This document shows, one piece after another, positions 17,937 through 30,561 of a stretch of DNA of 64,000 nucleotides. Each line of letters opens with the position of its first letter. The stretch's first letter is position 1. The position numbers and the translations under genes are program-made. Below the pieces are notes generated by a model that saw nothing but the letters and a program-made list of their open reading frames with translations, ran no database searches and was not told where the DNA came from. The DNA is from an uncultured Methanobacterium sp. (GTDB taxonomy: Archaea > Methanobacteriota > Methanobacteria > Methanobacteriales > Methanobacteriaceae), in contig NZ_OY762015.1 in assembly GCF_963665055.1 (NCBI RefSeq), positions 1,346,501 to 1,410,500 of the forward strand. The letters run 5' to 3'.

Positions 17937-19373
17937 TCACTTTTTCAATGCTACTAGTTTCCGGATTAAATCACCAAGATGCCTTAGAAAGTGTGCCAGG
18001 AACCTGTCACGAGCCCTCAGCCAGCGAGAGAAAAGACCCCTTCCCAGTTCAATATCTTTCCGAACAGAGGCTATCTCTTTACCCGGAGAATATTTAATGA
18101 AAACCGGTATTCCCAAAACTAAAAACAACAATCCAACAATTATCTGGTTGAAGTTACATTGGGTCATCATGTAAATTGAAATAATCACTCCGACCACCGG
18201 AATCACCCATGGTAGGTTAATACCTCCTGTGTATTTCTTTTTAAGGGGAAAAACAGCCAGGCAGGTTATCAGGTAGCAGAAAAGAAGGGTGAACACAGAT
18301 ATTATGATAAGCTGGCTGATATTACCAAAAATTGCAGCAATAAGGGTGACTGCACTCTGCACGTAAAGTGCAACATAGGGAGTGCCATATTCAGGATGAA
18401 CCCGAGCAAATATACGGGGTAAAAGTCCATCTCCTGCCATGGCATAGGGAATACGGGCGGATGATAATATACCTGCCTCATCAGAACCTGAAATTGAAAA
18501 TAAAGCTCCGAATGTTAATAATATCGCACCCAACCCACCTAATAATGCACTTCCAGCTAATGATAATGGTGCAGTGCTGGTACTCAGTTGTACCCATGGT
18601 ACTGATCCTAAGATAACCAGGTTGGTGACCAGATAGAAAAGGGTGATGATACTCATCCCCAGGATTATGGCCCGTGGAATGGTTTTTTTAGCATCTTTAA
18701 TCTCATCAGAGGGAACAGTTACCAGTTCAAAACCAACATATGCCCAGAATATAAGTACCAAAGCGCTGCCCATTCCTCCAAAGCCCATTGGTGCCAGTGG
18801 TGTGAAATTAGAAAGGAATAAACCAGGGTTTAAGAGGAAATATACAATACCGAAAAGGGTGAAAAGCAGTATTGGTGCCAGTTTTAGAATGGTTAAAATA
18901 TCATTGGCTTTTCCAGCTTCTTTAACACCAAAATAATTTATTATGGTTAAAAAAAGGACGAAAAAGATTTTAACCAGTACCTGTAACCACTGGGGCATAG
19001 CAGGATAGAAGAATAAAAGGTATGAAACGAATGCTAGGGGAAAAACTGCAATTGCACTCCATGATGCGATTAGTAGTGACCATCCCACCATGAAACCTGT
19101 GAAATCTCCGAATGCTTCTTTGGCATAGGCATATGGGCCACCTACTCTGGGTAGGAGAGAAGAGCATTCTGCAAAACATAGGGCAATGGTAATTGCCATT
19201 AAACCTGCGATTAACCAGGCAAATATGGATGAAGGCCCCAGGTAACCGGCTCCAAAGGCTGCTGCGATGTAGATATCTGCACCAACAATGGTTCCAATAA
19301 CCAGGTTTATCACATCAAAAAGTCCCAGTTCTCTTTTTAGATAAGCCATAATTTCAATTATCCATAATTTCAT
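17937..19373 (-). CDS. Amino acid permease, APC superfamily
   Basis: 478 residues with about 12 membrane segments. The first reads FDVINLVIGTIVGADIYIAAA, the conserved TM1 of APC transporters (helix-break G-x-G-like motif), and GGPYAYAKEAFGDFTGF follows TM2. A charged cytoplasmic tail of about 50 residues closes the protein. Substrate cannot be read. The start may be ATG 19373 or ATG 19349 (MAYLKRELGL); neither has a good ribosome binding site. Divergent from the aminotransferase gene. Confidence 0.85.
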   Translation of the reverse strand: MKLWIIEIMAYLKRELGLFDVINLVIGTIVGADIYIAAAFGAGYLGPSSIFAWLIAGLMAITIALCFAECSSLLPRVGGPYAYAKEAFGDFTGFMVGWSLLIASWSAIAVFPLAFVSYLLFFYPAMPQWLQVLVKIFFVLFLTIINYFGVKEAGKANDILTILKLAPILLFTLFGIVYFLLNPGLFLSNFTPLAPMGFGGMGSALVLIFWAYVGFELVTVPSDEIKDAKKTIPRAIILGMSIITLFYLVTNLVILGSVPWVQLSTSTAPLSLAGSALLGGLGAILLTFGALFSISGSDEAGILSSARIPYAMAGDGLLPRIFARVHPEYGTPYVALYVQSAVTLIAAIFGNISQLIIISVFTLLFCYLITCLAVFPLKKKYTGGINLPWVIPVVGVIISIYMMTQCNFNQIIVGLLFLVLGIPVFIKYSPGKEIASVRKDIELGRGLFSRWLRARDRFLAHFLRHLGDLIRKLVALKK

Positions 19374-19419
19374 TTATACTTAAGATAAATAAAAAATTAT
19401 CAACAGGATATAAATTAAT

Positions 19420-19481
19420 GAAAGTAAGATTTCAAAGGGAAGAGAAAGTAGGATTTTAAAGGAAAAGAAAGTAAGATTTTA
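19420..19481. repeat. Three imperfect copies of a 20-24 bp unit upstream of the aminotransferase
   Basis: GAAAGTAAGATTTCAAAGGG, GAAAGTAGGATTTTAAAGGA and GAAAGTAAGATTTTAAAGGG follow each other with short A/G-rich joins. The last copy supplies the AAAGGG that lies about 8 bases before the ATG at 19495, so the repeat may have multiplied the ribosome binding region. Confidence 0.7.
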
Positions 19482-19494
19482 AAGGGTAATTATC

Positions 19495-20607
<1,113 letters not shown>

Positions 20608-20798
20608 AGTGCAGATTTAACCTGGAATGTGCAGAGTTAAATGTACTTAAAATTTTTATACTGGCAAATCTCATATTCCACGAATCCATTTTTTTCACAA
20701 ATTTTTATTTTCACCTAAAGCCCAATATTATCTATTGAAAACATAGAAAAATGATAATTGAATGAAAATTGGAAAATGGATGAAGATCAGGAGTCAAG

Positions 20799-21647
20799 AT
20801 GAAATCTGAAACTTCCACAGTTTTAAAAAAAGAGCTTCTGGATAAGTGTAAGAACCTCGGAATATCGATGGTGGGTTTTGCACCGGTGGAAAGGTGGGAA
20901 AATCCCCCAGAAGAACTTCCACAGCATTTTTCCAATTGGATACCCAGAGATTTCTGGCCCCAGTCCATTTACCCTGAGGCCCGGACTGTGGTGGTGATTG
21001 GTTTACCAGTTCAACTGCCCATAGTGGAAACTGCCCCATCTATCTATTATCATGAACTCTATGAGACTGTGAACATCCTGCTGGATGAGAAGGCATACGA
21101 AATAGCTAATTTCCTTACCCAGAAGGGTTATCCCTCTATTTTCCTTCCTAGGGATGGTTATGGTGATATTGAAGTGCTCCTGAAAAAACCATTGTCATTT
21201 TTTTCCCATAAACACGCCGCATTCCTGGCAGGTCTTGGATCATTTGGATTGAATAACGTTCTGCTCACACCAGAATATGGACCCAGGGTGCGTTTTACCA
21301 GTATATTCACCACCCTCAAGCTGGAGGGAAGCAAGATTTCTGGTGATGATCTGTGCACCCGCTGTTTGTCCTGTGCCCAGAACTGCCCGGTAAATGCCAT
21401 AAAATCAGAGCATAAAACTGGAAATAATTTCCCACCCATAATAAACAAGATAAAATGTGCAACCCGCAGCAGGAAACTGCGAAAAGAATACCGTTCCCCC
21501 TGTGGCATCTGCATCAAAGTCTGCCCGGTGGGTGAAGATAGAAAGGTGTTTAATAGGAACGAAACATCCATGTACACCCGTAAGGAGGGTTTTGAAAAGT
21601 ATCATCAAGCCTGGGAGCATGTGCGCCGTTATGGTAGTATGAAATGA
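20799..21647 (+). CDS. QueG-like iron-sulfur protein (epoxyqueuosine reductase family relative)
   Basis: 282 residues. The C-terminal half holds two ferredoxin-like Cys clusters: CTRCLSCAQNCPVNAI (C-x2-C-x2-C-x3-C) and CGICIKVCPVG. The upstream region (AAFLAGLGSFGLNNVLLTPEYGPRVRF) is the shared cobalamin/substrate region of QueG and reductive dehalogenases. Archaea make archaeosine rather than queuosine, so the true substrate is unclear. CAGGAG is five bases before the ATG. The last codons and stop are duplicated immediately downstream. Confidence 0.75.
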   Translation: MKSETSTVLKKELLDKCKNLGISMVGFAPVERWENPPEELPQHFSNWIPRDFWPQSIYPEARTVVVIGLPVQLPIVETAPSIYYHELYETVNILLDEKAYEIANFLTQKGYPSIFLPRDGYGDIEVLLKKPLSFFSHKHAAFLAGLGSFGLNNVLLTPEYGPRVRFTSIFTTLKLEGSKISGDDLCTRCLSCAQNCPVNAIKSEHKTGNNFPPIINKIKCATRSRKLRKEYRSPCGICIKVCPVGEDRKVFNRNETSMYTRKEGFEKYHQAWEHVRRYGSMK

Positions 21648-21668
21648 TCATGGTAGTATGAGATGATC
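21631..21668. repeat. 19-bp tandem duplication spanning a stop codon
   Basis: ATGGTAGTATGAAATGATC (21631-21649) is repeated directly at 21650-21668 with one mismatch. The first copy contains the TGA of the QueG-like gene, so gene-end sequence has been copied into the 3' flank. Confidence 0.85.
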
Positions 21669-21832
21669 ATATTAATAATAAAAGATGGTCGATCCAAATG
21701 GACAGTTTAAATGTAAAAAAGTTTGTAAGGAAATTCCACATAAAAATGATTAGTCATAATAAACATATAATCAGTTAAAGTTTGATTTAATAAAATATAA
21801 TTCCATTTAACAATTAATTAAGAGGATTTTTC

Positions 21833-23008
21833 ATGAATTACCATTTTGCTCGTCGTATGAATAAAATACCAAGGTCTTTTGTCAGGGAAATTTTGAAGGT
21901 TACCGATGATGATGACATGATTTCATTTGCTGGTGGACTTCCCAATCCACAGTCCTTCCCGGTGGAAGCCATTAACAATGCCACATCCAAGGTTCTAACT
22001 GAAGACGGGGATAAAGTTCTCCAGTACAGCACCACCGAAGGTTATCGCAAGTTAAGGGAATTCATAGCCCAACGGTACCAAAGACAGGGCATGGAAGTTG
22101 AAGTTGAAGATATTCTGATAACCAATGGATCCCAGCAGTGCCTGGATCTGGTGGGGAAGGTTTTCCTGGACCGCAATGATGGTGTGATCATGGAAAGACC
22201 CACCTATCTGGCGGCAATACAGGCATTTGGATTGTACGAACCAAAATTTCATTCTGTACCTTTACTGGATGATGGAGCAGACACAGCCATCCTGGAGAAG
22301 ATCCTGGAAAACGAGAATATCAAACTGTTCTACACTGTGAGTAGTTTCCAGAACCCCACTGGTATAACCTACTCTGAAAGTAAAAGGAAAAAAGTTGCAG
22401 AAATAATGGCAGAACACGAGACCCTCCTGGTTGAAGACAACCCTTACGGTGAGATACGATTCATGGGGGAAGATATACCCCCTATCAAGTCCCATTCACC
22501 GGATTCAATTCTCTTCGGAACTTTCTCCAAGATCGTCTCCCCTGGGATGAGAATGGGCTGGATTGTGGCTCCCCTGGAAGTTATGGATAAACTGGTCACT
22601 GCCAAACAGGCCTCGGATCTTCACTCCAACTACTTCACCCAGAGGGTGGTTTACCAGTACCTCCAAGATAACAACGTGGACCAGCATATTCAGAGCATAA
22701 AACAATTATACAAGTCCCAGAGAGACCATATGGTCCACTCCATCAGGAAGTACTTCCCAGAGGGAGTTAAACACACATCTCCCCAGGGCGGGATGTTCCT
22801 GTGGGTCACTCTACCAGAGGGCACATCTGCAATGGAACTGTTTGAACTGGCAATGGAAGAAAATGTTGCATTTGTACCTGGAGAAACATTCTACACTGAA
22901 AATCCTGAAAAGAATACAATGAGGCTGAATTTTTCCAATTCAAGTGTAGAAGAAATTGAAGAAGGGATTAAAAGGTTGGGAAATGCCATTAAAAAGTTGA
23001 ATATTTAA
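21833..23008 (+). CDS. PLP-dependent aminotransferase, 2-aminoadipate/LysN-like
   Basis: 391 residues. ISFAGGLPNPQSFP near the start, LQYSTTEGYRKLREFI, ITNGSQQCLDL, VEDNPYGEIRF and the PLP-lysine motif FGTFSKIVSPGMRMGW identify the MocR/LysN-like branch of fold-type I aminotransferases, here without a DNA-binding domain. It probably transaminates a branched, aromatic or 2-aminoadipate-type substrate. AGAGGA lies upstream of the ATG. Separate transcription unit by spacing. Confidence 0.85.
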   Translation: MNYHFARRMNKIPRSFVREILKVTDDDDMISFAGGLPNPQSFPVEAINNATSKVLTEDGDKVLQYSTTEGYRKLREFIAQRYQRQGMEVEVEDILITNGSQQCLDLVGKVFLDRNDGVIMERPTYLAAIQAFGLYEPKFHSVPLLDDGADTAILEKILENENIKLFYTVSSFQNPTGITYSESKRKKVAEIMAEHETLLVEDNPYGEIRFMGEDIPPIKSHSPDSILFGTFSKIVSPGMRMGWIVAPLEVMDKLVTAKQASDLHSNYFTQRVVYQYLQDNNVDQHIQSIKQLYKSQRDHMVHSIRKYFPEGVKHTSPQGGMFLWVTLPEGTSAMELFELAMEENVAFVPGETFYTENPEKNTMRLNFSNSSVEEIEEGIKRLGNAIKKLNI

Positions 23009-23201
23009 CTAAAATGGATTGGACCCCTACAATGCAGGATTAGTATACATAACGAATGTATTGAAATTGGATTATACTCAAATTGGATTTTATACAAAAC
23101 GAAGTATTAGATTGGATTTGATAATATGATTGAATTGTATAATTAATGGATTGATAATTGTTAAATCGATAATAAAATTTCAGTTTAAGGAGAAAAATTT
23201 C

Positions 23202-23918
23202 ATGCCCCCATCAACAACTAAACGGATTAAATCCCCTGGATTAAATCAGTATGGGAAAAGGGGTTTGGTTGTGAATTTCTTTTTTATTATCCTTTCTTTA
23301 CCTGTGCTTTTTGTATCTGCAGGTACCATTTTCTGGATAAATGGATGGGTATATTTCGGATTTATTTTGGCTTATGAGATTATTTACATCCTGATTTTAA
23401 TGAGAATAAACCCAGGATTACTTAACGAACGGGGAAAGTTTGTTAAAGAAGATACCAAACCATTTGATAAGGTTTATGTGGTTCTTTATTTACCATTGTC
23501 CTATTTGATCCTGATTATCTCCGGGCTTGATGCAGTACGCTACCTGTGGTCTACCATGCCCCTCTGGATCAGTCTTTTAGGTGTGGTACTGATTGTACTC
23601 TCATTTTACTTATCTTTCTGGGCGATATCAGTTAATTCATACTTTGAGTGCACGGTTAGAATTCAGAAAGGACAGAAGGTTTGTAAATCTGGCCCTTACC
23701 AACTGGTTAGACATCCAGGATATGTTGCAGGGATTGTCTCAGTACTAGCAGCCCCACTCATACTGGGATCATGGTGGGGGCTGGTGCCCAGTACCATAAT
23801 AGCCATCATGTTCATTATTCGCACGGCATTGGAAGATAAGACCCTCCAGAAAGAGTTATCAGGGTATAGGGAGTACGCTCAAACAACCCGTTACCGTTTG
23901 ATACCACTAATCTGGTAA
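23202..23918 (+). CDS. Isoprenylcysteine carboxyl methyltransferase-like integral membrane methyltransferase
   Basis: 238 residues with about five membrane segments. The C-terminal GPYQLVRHPGYVAGIVSVLA and ALEDKTLQKELSGYREYAQTTRYRLIPLIW regions are the SAM-binding core of ICMT/PEMT-like enzymes. Start set to ATG 23202 because AAGGAGA lies 8 bases upstream; an ATG at 23130 would add an untypical 24-residue leader. Substrate unknown, probably a lipid or a prenylated molecule. Its stop codon region seeds the tandem array that follows. Confidence 0.75.
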   Translation: MPPSTTKRIKSPGLNQYGKRGLVVNFFFIILSLPVLFVSAGTIFWINGWVYFGFILAYEIIYILILMRINPGLLNERGKFVKEDTKPFDKVYVVLYLPLSYLILIISGLDAVRYLWSTMPLWISLLGVVLIVLSFYLSFWAISVNSYFECTVRIQKGQKVCKSGPYQLVRHPGYVAGIVSVLAAPLILGSWWGLVPSTIIAIMFIIRTALEDKTLQKELSGYREYAQTTRYRLIPLIW

Positions 23919-24069
23919 ATACATCAGTTATGGTAAATACTTCCAGATATGGTAAATGCTAGACAAGGTAAATACTCCAGACAAGGTAAATACTCCAGAC
24001 AAGGTAAATACTCCAGACAAGGTAAATACTCCAGACAAGGTAAATCATCAAAATCTGGTAAATACATCA
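23909..24069. repeat. 18-bp tandem array bracketed by copies of a stop-codon sequence
   Basis: Four perfect copies of AGACAAGGTAAATACTCC (23961-24032) plus a decayed fifth. An 18-base sequence spanning the methyltransferase stop, AATCTGGTAAATACATCA (23909-23926), recurs exactly at 24052-24069. All copies share GGTAAATAC-like cores, so the whole block seems to have grown from the gene end. No spacers, hence not CRISPR. Confidence 0.9.
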
Positions 24070-24158
24070 AAAAAATCTATATAAATGGATTGGAAACTAT
24101 GAAACAAGATTCTAAAAATTGAAGAATTGTTCAAGTGAGACATGCAGGTGATGATTAA

Positions 24159-25079
24159 ATGTATCAATCAACTTTCAATATAAAGGCTAAAGCACCCTTT
24201 GATTTTGATCTTAGTTGCAGGATATTTGCCAGTGGGGATAAAACTATAAAAAGGTATGCCAATAATCGCTTCTGGCAGGCTTTCACCATTAAAGATAAAA
24301 CAATACTCCTGTACATCGAATCTGTGGGATCAGTTGATGATCCTGAACTTAAGGTTAGTGTGGAATCAGAGGAGGAACTCTCTCAGGATATTTTAAATTC
24401 TGTTCCACCTACTGTTTACAGGATTTTTAACATTGGATTGGATCTTCACCCTTTCTATGAGCAGGTAAAATCAGATCCGGTTTTAGCACCTATCATTGGC
24501 AGACTTTACGGTCTTAAAAATCCTTCCACACCCACCCTATTTGAGGCACTGGTGGATTCCATCATAGAACAGCAGATATCTCTCAAAGCAGCACATAGTA
24601 TAGAAAACCGTTTGATAAAATATGTGAATAGGTCAGTTCATCTTTATGGTCAGGATTATTATTCCTACCCTTCACCAGAAGATTTGGCCCGTTTAGATCT
24701 TGAAGAACTTCGAAACTGTGGTCTGAGTTCTAGGAAGGCAGAGTATATTCGTGATTTATCCATAAAAATAATAAACAAAAATGTGGACCTGCAATCACTT
24801 CAAAAAATGAGTACCACTTCAGAAATGATGGAAGAACTGATTAAAATCAGAGGTATTGGCGTTTGGACCGCCGAAATGGCACTACTTAGGGGATTGTGCC
24901 AACTAGATGCTATTCCTGCCGATGATATCAGCCTGCAGAGAGTTATTGGCAATTTTTACGGTGCGGATGAAAAGATATCATCTGAAAAAATCAGGGAAAT
25001 TGCCAGTTCCTGGGGAAAATGGAAGGGATTGGCGAGTTATTATTTGATTGTGGCCGATTTAATGAACATTTCCATTTAA
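24159..25079 (+). CDS. AlkA-like DNA glycosylase, HhH-GPD superfamily
   Basis: 306 residues. The N-terminal 100 residues form an AlkA_N/OGG-type domain. The HhH-GPD domain begins near residue 120 (LFEALVDSIIEQQISLKAA), with the helix-hairpin-helix EELIKIRGIGVWTAEMAL and the catalytic Asp in DAIPADDISLQR. It excises alkylated bases in base excision repair. GGTGAT is six bases before the ATG. The alternative, an OGG1-like role, is less likely because the Lys normally found in the hairpin of OGG enzymes is not obvious. Confidence 0.85.
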   Translation: MYQSTFNIKAKAPFDFDLSCRIFASGDKTIKRYANNRFWQAFTIKDKTILLYIESVGSVDDPELKVSVESEEELSQDILNSVPPTVYRIFNIGLDLHPFYEQVKSDPVLAPIIGRLYGLKNPSTPTLFEALVDSIIEQQISLKAAHSIENRLIKYVNRSVHLYGQDYYSYPSPEDLARLDLEELRNCGLSSRKAEYIRDLSIKIINKNVDLQSLQKMSTTSEMMEELIKIRGIGVWTAEMALLRGLCQLDAIPADDISLQRVIGNFYGADEKISSEKIREIASSWGKWKGLASYYLIVADLMNISI

Positions 25080-25087
25080 TGAACATT
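25057..25087. repeat. 14-bp direct repeat across the glycosylase stop codon
   Basis: ATTTAATGAACATT at 25057-25070 recurs exactly at 25074-25087 (17-bp period). The second copy includes the TAA stop of the glycosylase gene. Confidence 0.8.
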
Positions 25088-25155
25088 GATTCGTTTATTA
25101 TCATTTTAGGAGAATTTACAGAGAATTTTTTATGAGAATTAAGAAGGAGATTAAA

Positions 25156-25653
25156 ATGAAAATAAAGTACATCTGTCCCTTAATCACAGTCCGAGATATT
25201 GATAAATCAAGAAAATTCTACGAAGATGTGTTGAAACAGGAAGTAGAAATGGATCACGGGGCTAATGTGGCTTTTAAAGATGGTTTTGCCATTCATGATG
25301 CTGAACACTACAAGGAACTTTTAGGAGATTCACCAGCTAATGACAATGGGAATAAGAATGTCAATGTTGATAAAAAATTCATGGAATTGTATTTTGAATC
25401 TGAGGAAATGGATAGTGTCCAGGAGAAACTAGAATCTCTCAATTGTAGATTTGTTCATAGAATCCGAGTTCAACCGTGGGGGCAGAGGGTTATGCGTTTT
25501 TATGACCCTGATGGTTACATCATCGAGGTGGGTGAACCTCTGGAATTTGTGGTGAGGAGATTTGCTGCCCAAGGACTTTCCATTGGAGATATATCTGAAA
25601 AATCTTCCACACCTGTTGAATTCGTGAAAATCGTGCTAGAACAGGACAAATGA
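25156..25653 (+). CDS. VOC (glyoxalase/bleomycin-resistance) family protein with C-terminal helical tail
   Basis: 165 residues from ATG 25156, preceded by AAGGAG; an ATG at 25132 is possible. The VOC fold shows ICPLITVRDIDKSRKFYEDVL at the N-terminus and MRFYDPDGYIIEVGEP at the end of the domain. About 40 further residues (FVVRRFAAQGLSIGDISEKS...) resemble a small helix-turn-helix-like tail, unusual for a plain VOC protein. Metal-dependent lyase or dioxygenase chemistry is typical of the family, but no substrate can be named. Confidence 0.75.
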   Translation: MKIKYICPLITVRDIDKSRKFYEDVLKQEVEMDHGANVAFKDGFAIHDAEHYKELLGDSPANDNGNKNVNVDKKFMELYFESEEMDSVQEKLESLNCRFVHRIRVQPWGQRVMRFYDPDGYIIEVGEPLEFVVRRFAAQGLSIGDISEKSSTPVEFVKIVLEQDK

Positions 25654-25732
25654 ATTTTTTATAAAGTAAACAGGTTATGAAACAGGTTTTATAATATTAT
25701 TAAATTTAACAGATAAGCATTAAATTAATATA

Positions 25733-26360
<628 letters not shown>

Positions 26361-26370
26361 GTGATGGTAT

Positions 26371-26434
26371 TTTAAAGTTACGGTTAACAAATCCAGTCAA
26401 AATTTAAAGTTATGGTTAACCAATCCAGTCAAAA
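26371..26434. repeat. 32-bp tandem duplication upstream of the phosphate transporter
   Basis: Two direct copies (26371-26402 and 26403-26434) agree at 30 of 32 positions; the shared core is CGGTTAAC/TGGTTAAC followed by AATCCAGTCAAAA. A third partial CCCAGTCA lies at 26447. The block lies between the divergent SRP RNA and phosphate transporter genes, so it may carry doubled promoter or operator elements. Confidence 0.85.
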
Positions 26435-26464
26435 TATTTCAACTACCCCAGTCATAATAATCAC

Positions 26465-27445
<981 letters not shown>

Positions 27446-27555
27446 GAAAAATAGAAATTTAAGGATTAAAAATATGAATAGATATTTTTTTTACCGTATT
27501 TTTACCCGAGGATCTATTTTACAAACCCGATGATTATTTTACAATATATCAATAT

Positions 27556-28807
27556 AGCCCCTTAGATTTTTTTTATATGGAAGAAACTTTTGAGGTCTTT
27601 TTTAGGTAGTATCCCACGCGATGATACATTCCTTTCTAAGAATACATCTTTATCTTTGTTTTATAATAATAAATGGGTTTCTTAACCGTTAAATTTAAGT
27701 ATAAATGCTTACATATATTTGTTTGGTGACATAAATGAAGCATTGCTTAAACTACAGTAAAGAAGACCCAAACTATATCTTGTTGGAGAAAATATTTAAA
27801 ATTATCGGTTCTCGAAAATCAAAATCAATAATTACTTCTAAAGGTGTTAAAAACACCAATATGATGATTTTATCCATTAAAATCACATTCATGGCCATTT
27901 TTTTTAATACAACAATTGAATTCGTAGTTTCTGAACTTAAAAGAGATAAAAAACTGCGAAAATTCTTCAAAATAAATGAAGTGCCCAAAGCCATTCAAAT
28001 CTCCGAATTCATATCAAGATTTAAACCCAACACATACGTTAAAATCACAAACAGCATATTAATGCAAACAAAACCACTTAAAACACGTGGCAAACGGACA
28101 TTTATCGTTGATGCCACACCAATAGACTTAGATTACAATACACAACGTAAACATCGCTCTAAAAAATACCTAAAAAAACAAAATCTAAAATGGAGCTACG
28201 CATCATCTTATGGATTTTATATAGGCTTTAAAGCCACAATAGTAATAGAACACAAATCTACACTACCCGTTGCCATTTTAATCCATTCTGGGGCGCCACA
28301 TGACACCAAGATCTTCACCGAAATAATGGAAAACCTCCATAAAAGACGAATAATCCGAAAAAAAGACACCATAATATTCGACAGAGGATATTACAAATAC
28401 GAAAACTACCAAATCGGAATTTCCAAATACAAAATCGTTCCTTTAATCTTCCCAAAAGAAAAATTCAAACTACAAAAACTCAAAGACAAATTAACATACC
28501 CATTACGCGTATTTAAAGATAAAAGGACAGAAATCAAATCAAAAAGGCTATATAAAACATTAACAAAGATATTAATCCAAAAAATACAAAAATGGAAACA
28601 ATACAAACCCATAAGAGGAAAAATCGAAGACTTTTTCAAATTATGCAAATCAGGATTGGGCTTGAAAAAACTACACAAATACACACCTGAATCAGCTAAA
28701 AAAACCACCATATTAACTGTATTATTAGCAGGACTCATCACAACACAAGGTTACAACTCAAAAACAGCTTTACAAAAGCTTTCCGAAACATGAAAAATCT
28801 AAGACCT
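27556..28807 (+). mobile_element. Insertion sequence with 11-bp flanking direct repeats
   Basis: About 1252 bp. The sequence TATATCAATAT occurs at 27545-27555 and 28808-28818, directly abutting the element, as expected for a target duplication of the 10-12 bp size made by IS4-type transposases. The termini share an 11-bp inverted core, CTTAGATTTTT at 27561-27571 on the left and its complement at 28793-28803 on the right, each 4-5 bases inside the end. The element encodes one intact transposase and inserts between the phosphate transporter and fprA. Confidence 0.8.
27735..28793 (+). CDS. DDE transposase (IS4/IS5-like)
   Basis: 352 residues, very Lys/Ile/Asn-rich and more AT-biased than neighbouring genes. 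The catalytic triad can be read as D in TFIVDATPIDL (near residue 124), D in IIFDRGYYKYE (near residue 215), and E in IRGKIEDFFKLCKSGLGLKK (near residue 297), the last matching the R-x3-E...K pattern. No frameshift or stop interrupts it, so it looks active. Its stop lies in the right terminal repeat. Family assignment beyond DDE is uncertain. Confidence 0.85.
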   Translation: MKHCLNYSKEDPNYILLEKIFKIIGSRKSKSIITSKGVKNTNMMILSIKITFMAIFFNTTIEFVVSELKRDKKLRKFFKINEVPKAIQISEFISRFKPNTYVKITNSILMQTKPLKTRGKRTFIVDATPIDLDYNTQRKHRSKKYLKKQNLKWSYASSYGFYIGFKATIVIEHKSTLPVAILIHSGAPHDTKIFTEIMENLHKRRIIRKKDTIIFDRGYYKYENYQIGISKYKIVPLIFPKEKFKLQKLKDKLTYPLRVFKDKRTEIKSKRLYKTLTKILIQKIQKWKQYKPIRGKIEDFFKLCKSGLGLKKLHKYTPESAKKTTILTVLLAGLITTQGYNSKTALQKLSET

Positions 28808-28982
28808 TATATCAATATTATTTTCACTAATTTTTCATAAAATCTCTTTTTATGGATTTCATGACTTTTTAGAAATTTTAATGATTCTGTAAAATGTTTA
28901 GAATAAAAAATATATGATACAATTTGCTAATTATTAATAAGTTATAGATCACGAATTTCAATATTTATTTAGGAGGGAAATA

Positions 28983-30204
<1,222 letters not shown>

Positions 30205-30206
<2 letters not shown>

Positions 30207-30227
30207 GGGATCCATTCTGATCCCCTC
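30205..30227 (+). terminator. Hairpin overlapping the fprA stop codon
   Basis: GAGGGATC and GATCCCCTC flank a 6-nt loop; a T-rich run follows weakly (CTTTAAAAGG). It may stabilise or terminate the fprA transcript. No experimental support. Confidence 0.35.
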
Positions 30228-30352
30228 CTTTAAAAGGTTGTTTATGCATATTATTGAGTTATGCAGTTCAAGGAGTTGAACCATTCAGAGGTTATGCATT
30301 CCAAGGAGTAAACTCATTTCAATGAGTTGAATTCCGGGAGTTGAATCATTCA

Positions 30353-30471
30353 AGGAGTTATAGCATTCAGGGAGTTATAGTATTCAGGGAGTTATAGTAT
30401 TCAGGGAGTTATAGTATTCAGGGAGTTATAGTATTCAGGGAGTTATAGTATTCAGGGAGTTATAGTATTCA
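30353..30471. repeat. 17-bp tandem array between fprA and the next gene
   Basis: Six perfect copies of GGGAGTTATAGTATTCA fill 30370-30471, preceded by one diverged copy. Looser GGAGTTGAATCATTCA-like copies extend back to about 30250 and forward to 30500. The array ends about 90 bases before the next start codon. Confidence 0.95.
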
Positions 30472-30561
30472 GAGTTGAATCATTCAGGAAATTGATGACT
30501 TAGGGGAGTTAATGCATCTTAAGAGTAAAATAACTTTATGGATAAAAAAAGGGGGTTAATC

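Noticed and set aside
23909..24069. CRISPR array
   Set aside because: This and the other arrays are direct tandem repeats of 15-18 bp without unique spacers, and there are no cas genes in the window.
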